A DNA stretch of 64,000 nt from JAHDCJ01 sp039028895 (GTDB lineage: Bacteria > Bacteroidota > Bacteroidia > Chitinophagales > Saprospiraceae), in assembly GCA_039028895.1 (NCBI GenBank), contig JBCCHF010000004.1, forward strand, positions 172,444 to 236,443. Direction: 5' to 3'. Both the position numbers and the translations under genes were made by a program. Below the pieces are notes generated by a model. It had not been told where the DNA came from. It saw nothing but the letters and a program-made list of their open reading frames with translations, and searched no databases. Below are positions 62,588-64,000 of this stretch, one piece after another. The number at the start of each line of letters is the position of its first letter. The first letter of the stretch is position 1.

Positions 62588-62700
62588 ATGTCTCCCACTT
62601 GACATTTCAACAGGGTTTTACCCCTGATAAATCCACCTTTCCAAATCGCAATAGTCTTGTGATAATTCCGTGATACTTACCCGGTAATTTGAATTCGAAT
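62587..62700 (+). promoter_or_regulatory. Conserved upstream element, copy B (paired GTGATA sites)
   Basis: GTGATA at 62659-62664 and 62670-62675, again 11 bp apart, and TAATTTG (62685-62691) 15 bp after the start of the second site, as in copy A. Flanking blocks AATGTCT, TGACATTT, TCGCAATA, TCCGTGATACTT and ATTCG are shared. It lies 42 bp before the ATG at 62733, a normal promoter distance. Confidence 0.65.
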
Positions 62701-62732
62701 TCGCATTCACTCACTATTAAATGAATCGCAAT

Positions 62733-64000
62733 ATGAAAATCATCAATTTACTTTCTTCTATTTTTTTCTTGCTATTCTCCGTTTCTACTGCCTTTGCCCA
62801 AAGTGGCAATGGCGGCATTAGCGGAGGTACTATTTCTACCAATGACCCAACCACTATTTGTGCTGGCGATGGGATTGGCGACCCTATAAACGTTTCTTTG
62901 ACCGGTAATAACGGATCCATTTCAGGTTGGGTTATTACCAATGATGTAGGGTTGATTCTTGCCTTACCCCCGGCGCCACCATTTGACCTTGAAGGTGCGG
63001 GTGAAGGAGTTTGCCTCATTTACCATATCAGTTACGAACCATTCCTAATGGGACTGGCCCTTGGTAATAATCTGAACTCTGACCTTAGTGGTACTTTTGC
63101 TTTATCAAATGCTATTACGGTTACCCGAAATGGTGTCGCAGGCGGTACGATCTCAACTAACGATCCAACTACTATTTGCGCAGGTGACGGTGTTGGCGAT
63201 CCAATCAATGTTGCTTTGACTGGTAACTCTGGTGATAACTCTGCTTGGGTTATCACTGACGATATCGGTAATATCCTGGCATTGCCACCAGCTGGTCCTT
63301 TTGATCTCGAAGGTGCGGGCGAAGGCATTTGCCTAATCTACCACCTCAGCTATGAAGACGGGCTCTCAGGGCTAATGACTGGAAATACCACTGCTGACCT
63401 AATGGGATGCTTCAGCTTCTCAAATGCTATTACGGTTACCCGAAATGGTGTCGCAGGTGGTACGATCTCAACCAACGATCCTACAACTATTTGCGCAGGT
63501 GACGGTATTGGCGATCCAATTAACGTTGCGCTTACTGGTAACTCTGGCGATAACTCAGCTTGGGTTATTACTGACGATATCGGTAATATCCTTGCTTTAC
63601 CACCATCTGGTCCATTTGACCTCGAAGGTGCTGGCGGAGGGGTTTGCTTAATCTATCACCTTAGCTATGAAGACGGGCTCTCAGGACTAATGACTGGAAA
63701 CACCACTGCCGACCTAATGGGTTGCTTCAGCTTCTCAAATGCTATTACCGTTACCCGAAATGGTGTCGCAGGTGGTACGATCTCTACTAATGATCCTACA
63801 ACTATCTGCGCAGGTGACGGTATTGGCGATCCAATCAATGTTGCGCTTACTGGAAACTCTGGTGACAACTCCGCATGGGTTATCACTGACGATATGGGCA
63901 ATATCCTTGCTTTACCACCATCTGGTCCATTTGACCTCGAAGGTGCTGGCGAAGGGGTTTGTCTAATCTACCACCTCAGTTACGAAGACGGGCTCTCAGG
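62733..64000 (+). CDS. Secreted protein with tandem 105-residue repeats (3' end outside window)
   Basis: An uninterrupted frame from ATG 62733 (or 62721, same frame) to the window end, at least 422 codons. The signal peptide ends STAFAQ. The rest is a tandem array. Each unit reads GGTISTNDPTTICAGDG, GDPINVALTGNSG, WVITDDIGNILALPP, FDLEGAGEGVCLIYHLSYE, MGCFSFSNAITVTRN, with three cysteines. Units begin at 62814, 63132, 63447 and 63762. Function is unknown; a large cell-surface or adhesin-like protein, perhaps T9SS-exported, is likely. The C-terminus is not visible. Confidence 0.9.
   Translation, partial: MKIINLLSSIFFLLFSVSTAFAQSGNGGISGGTISTNDPTTICAGDGIGDPINVSLTGNNGSISGWVITNDVGLILALPPAPPFDLEGAGEGVCLIYHISYEPFLMGLALGNNLNSDLSGTFALSNAITVTRNGVAGGTISTNDPTTICAGDGVGDPINVALTGNSGDNSAWVITDDIGNILALPPAGPFDLEGAGEGICLIYHLSYEDGLSGLMTGNTTADLMGCFSFSNAITVTRNGVAGGTISTNDPTTICAGDGIGDPINVALTGNSGDNSAWVITDDIGNILALPPSGPFDLEGAGGGVCLIYHLSYEDGLSGLMTGNTTADLMGCFSFSNAITVTRNGVAGGTISTNDPTTICAGDGIGDPINVALTGNSGDNSAWVITDDMGNILALPPSGPFDLEGAGEGVCLIYHLSYEDGLS
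62814..64000 (+). repeat. Near-identical 315-bp coding tandem repeats
   Basis: Unit 1 is 318 bp (62814-63131). Units 2 and 3 are each exactly 315 bp (63132-63446, 63447-63761), and unit 4 is cut by the window end. Units 2-4 differ at few bases, many of them synonymous, while unit 1 is more divergent. This pattern suggests recent expansion or gene conversion. Confidence 0.92.

Noticed and set aside
62717..63901. Minus-strand ORFs of 78-100 codons in the repeat-protein region.
   Set aside because: They recur with the 315-bp period and have the composition of an antisense frame. The plus strand has a signal peptide and an uninterrupted frame.

Overview
The window looks like a chromosomal segment of a marine Bacteroidota, probably order Cytophagales. 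The evidence is a type IX secretion C-terminal signal, a TonB-dependent receptor with a carboxypeptidase-regulatory-like domain, LytS/LytTR signalling, spondin-domain and DUF1800/DUF1501 proteins, TAnnTTTG-type -7 promoter boxes and almost no Shine-Dalgarno sequences. The taxonomic call is inference from gene content. No rRNA, tRNA, CRISPR array, prophage or transposase gene was seen.

Positions 85-41507 form one large surface-polysaccharide locus, nearly all on the + strand with tight or overlapping gene junctions. Its best defined part (about 3153-14765) carries a complete set for a UDP-2-acetamido-3-acetamidino-2,3-dideoxy-mannuronic acid-type sugar. The members are a TviB/WbpO-type dehydrogenase, a WbpB-type oxidase, a WbpE-type aminotransferase, a WbpD-type acetyltransferase, a WbpI-type 2-epimerase, and the amidotransferase trio WbpG-HisH-HisF. 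An L-2-hydroxyglutarate oxidase gene sits next to wbpD and could recycle the 2-hydroxyglutarate that WbpB-type enzymes are known to release. A leader at 4962-5058 carries a promoter, a perfect inverted repeat over the -7 box and an intrinsic terminator. It precedes a small winged-helix protein with a degenerate nucleotidyltransferase-like domain, a candidate local regulator.

The rest of the locus supplies a Wzx flippase (8121), a Wzy-like polymerase (26763), a WecA/TagO-type initiating transferase (40446) and about fifteen glycosyltransferases. It also holds decorating enzymes (acetyltransferase, sulfotransferase, carbamoyltransferase, methyltransferase), a second UDP-GlcNAc 2-epimerase, RmlA and GDP-mannose dehydratase. 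An unexpected DUF1800/DUF1501 pair is embedded at 16214-18792. A heptanucleotide tandem repeat abuts the start codon of the only counter-oriented enzyme gene in this part, a methyltransferase at 28899-29975.

From 41500 on the content is ordinary chromosome: CrcB, tryptophan 2,3-dioxygenase, a large T9SS-secreted propeller protein, a YceI protein, a TonB receptor and a di-haem peroxidase lipoprotein. A four-gene operon follows (ABC ATPase, ABC permease fused to an M1 peptidase, LytS kinase, LytTR regulator), then three lipoproteins on the opposite strand. Last come a tandem-spondin lipoprotein and the start of a secreted protein built of near-identical 105-residue repeats that runs off the window end. 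The last two genes share a roughly 100-bp upstream element with paired GTGATA sites 11 bp apart. A short non-coding element with inverted-repeat ends occurs twice (41883-42104 and 60822-61111), each time just upstream of a gene.
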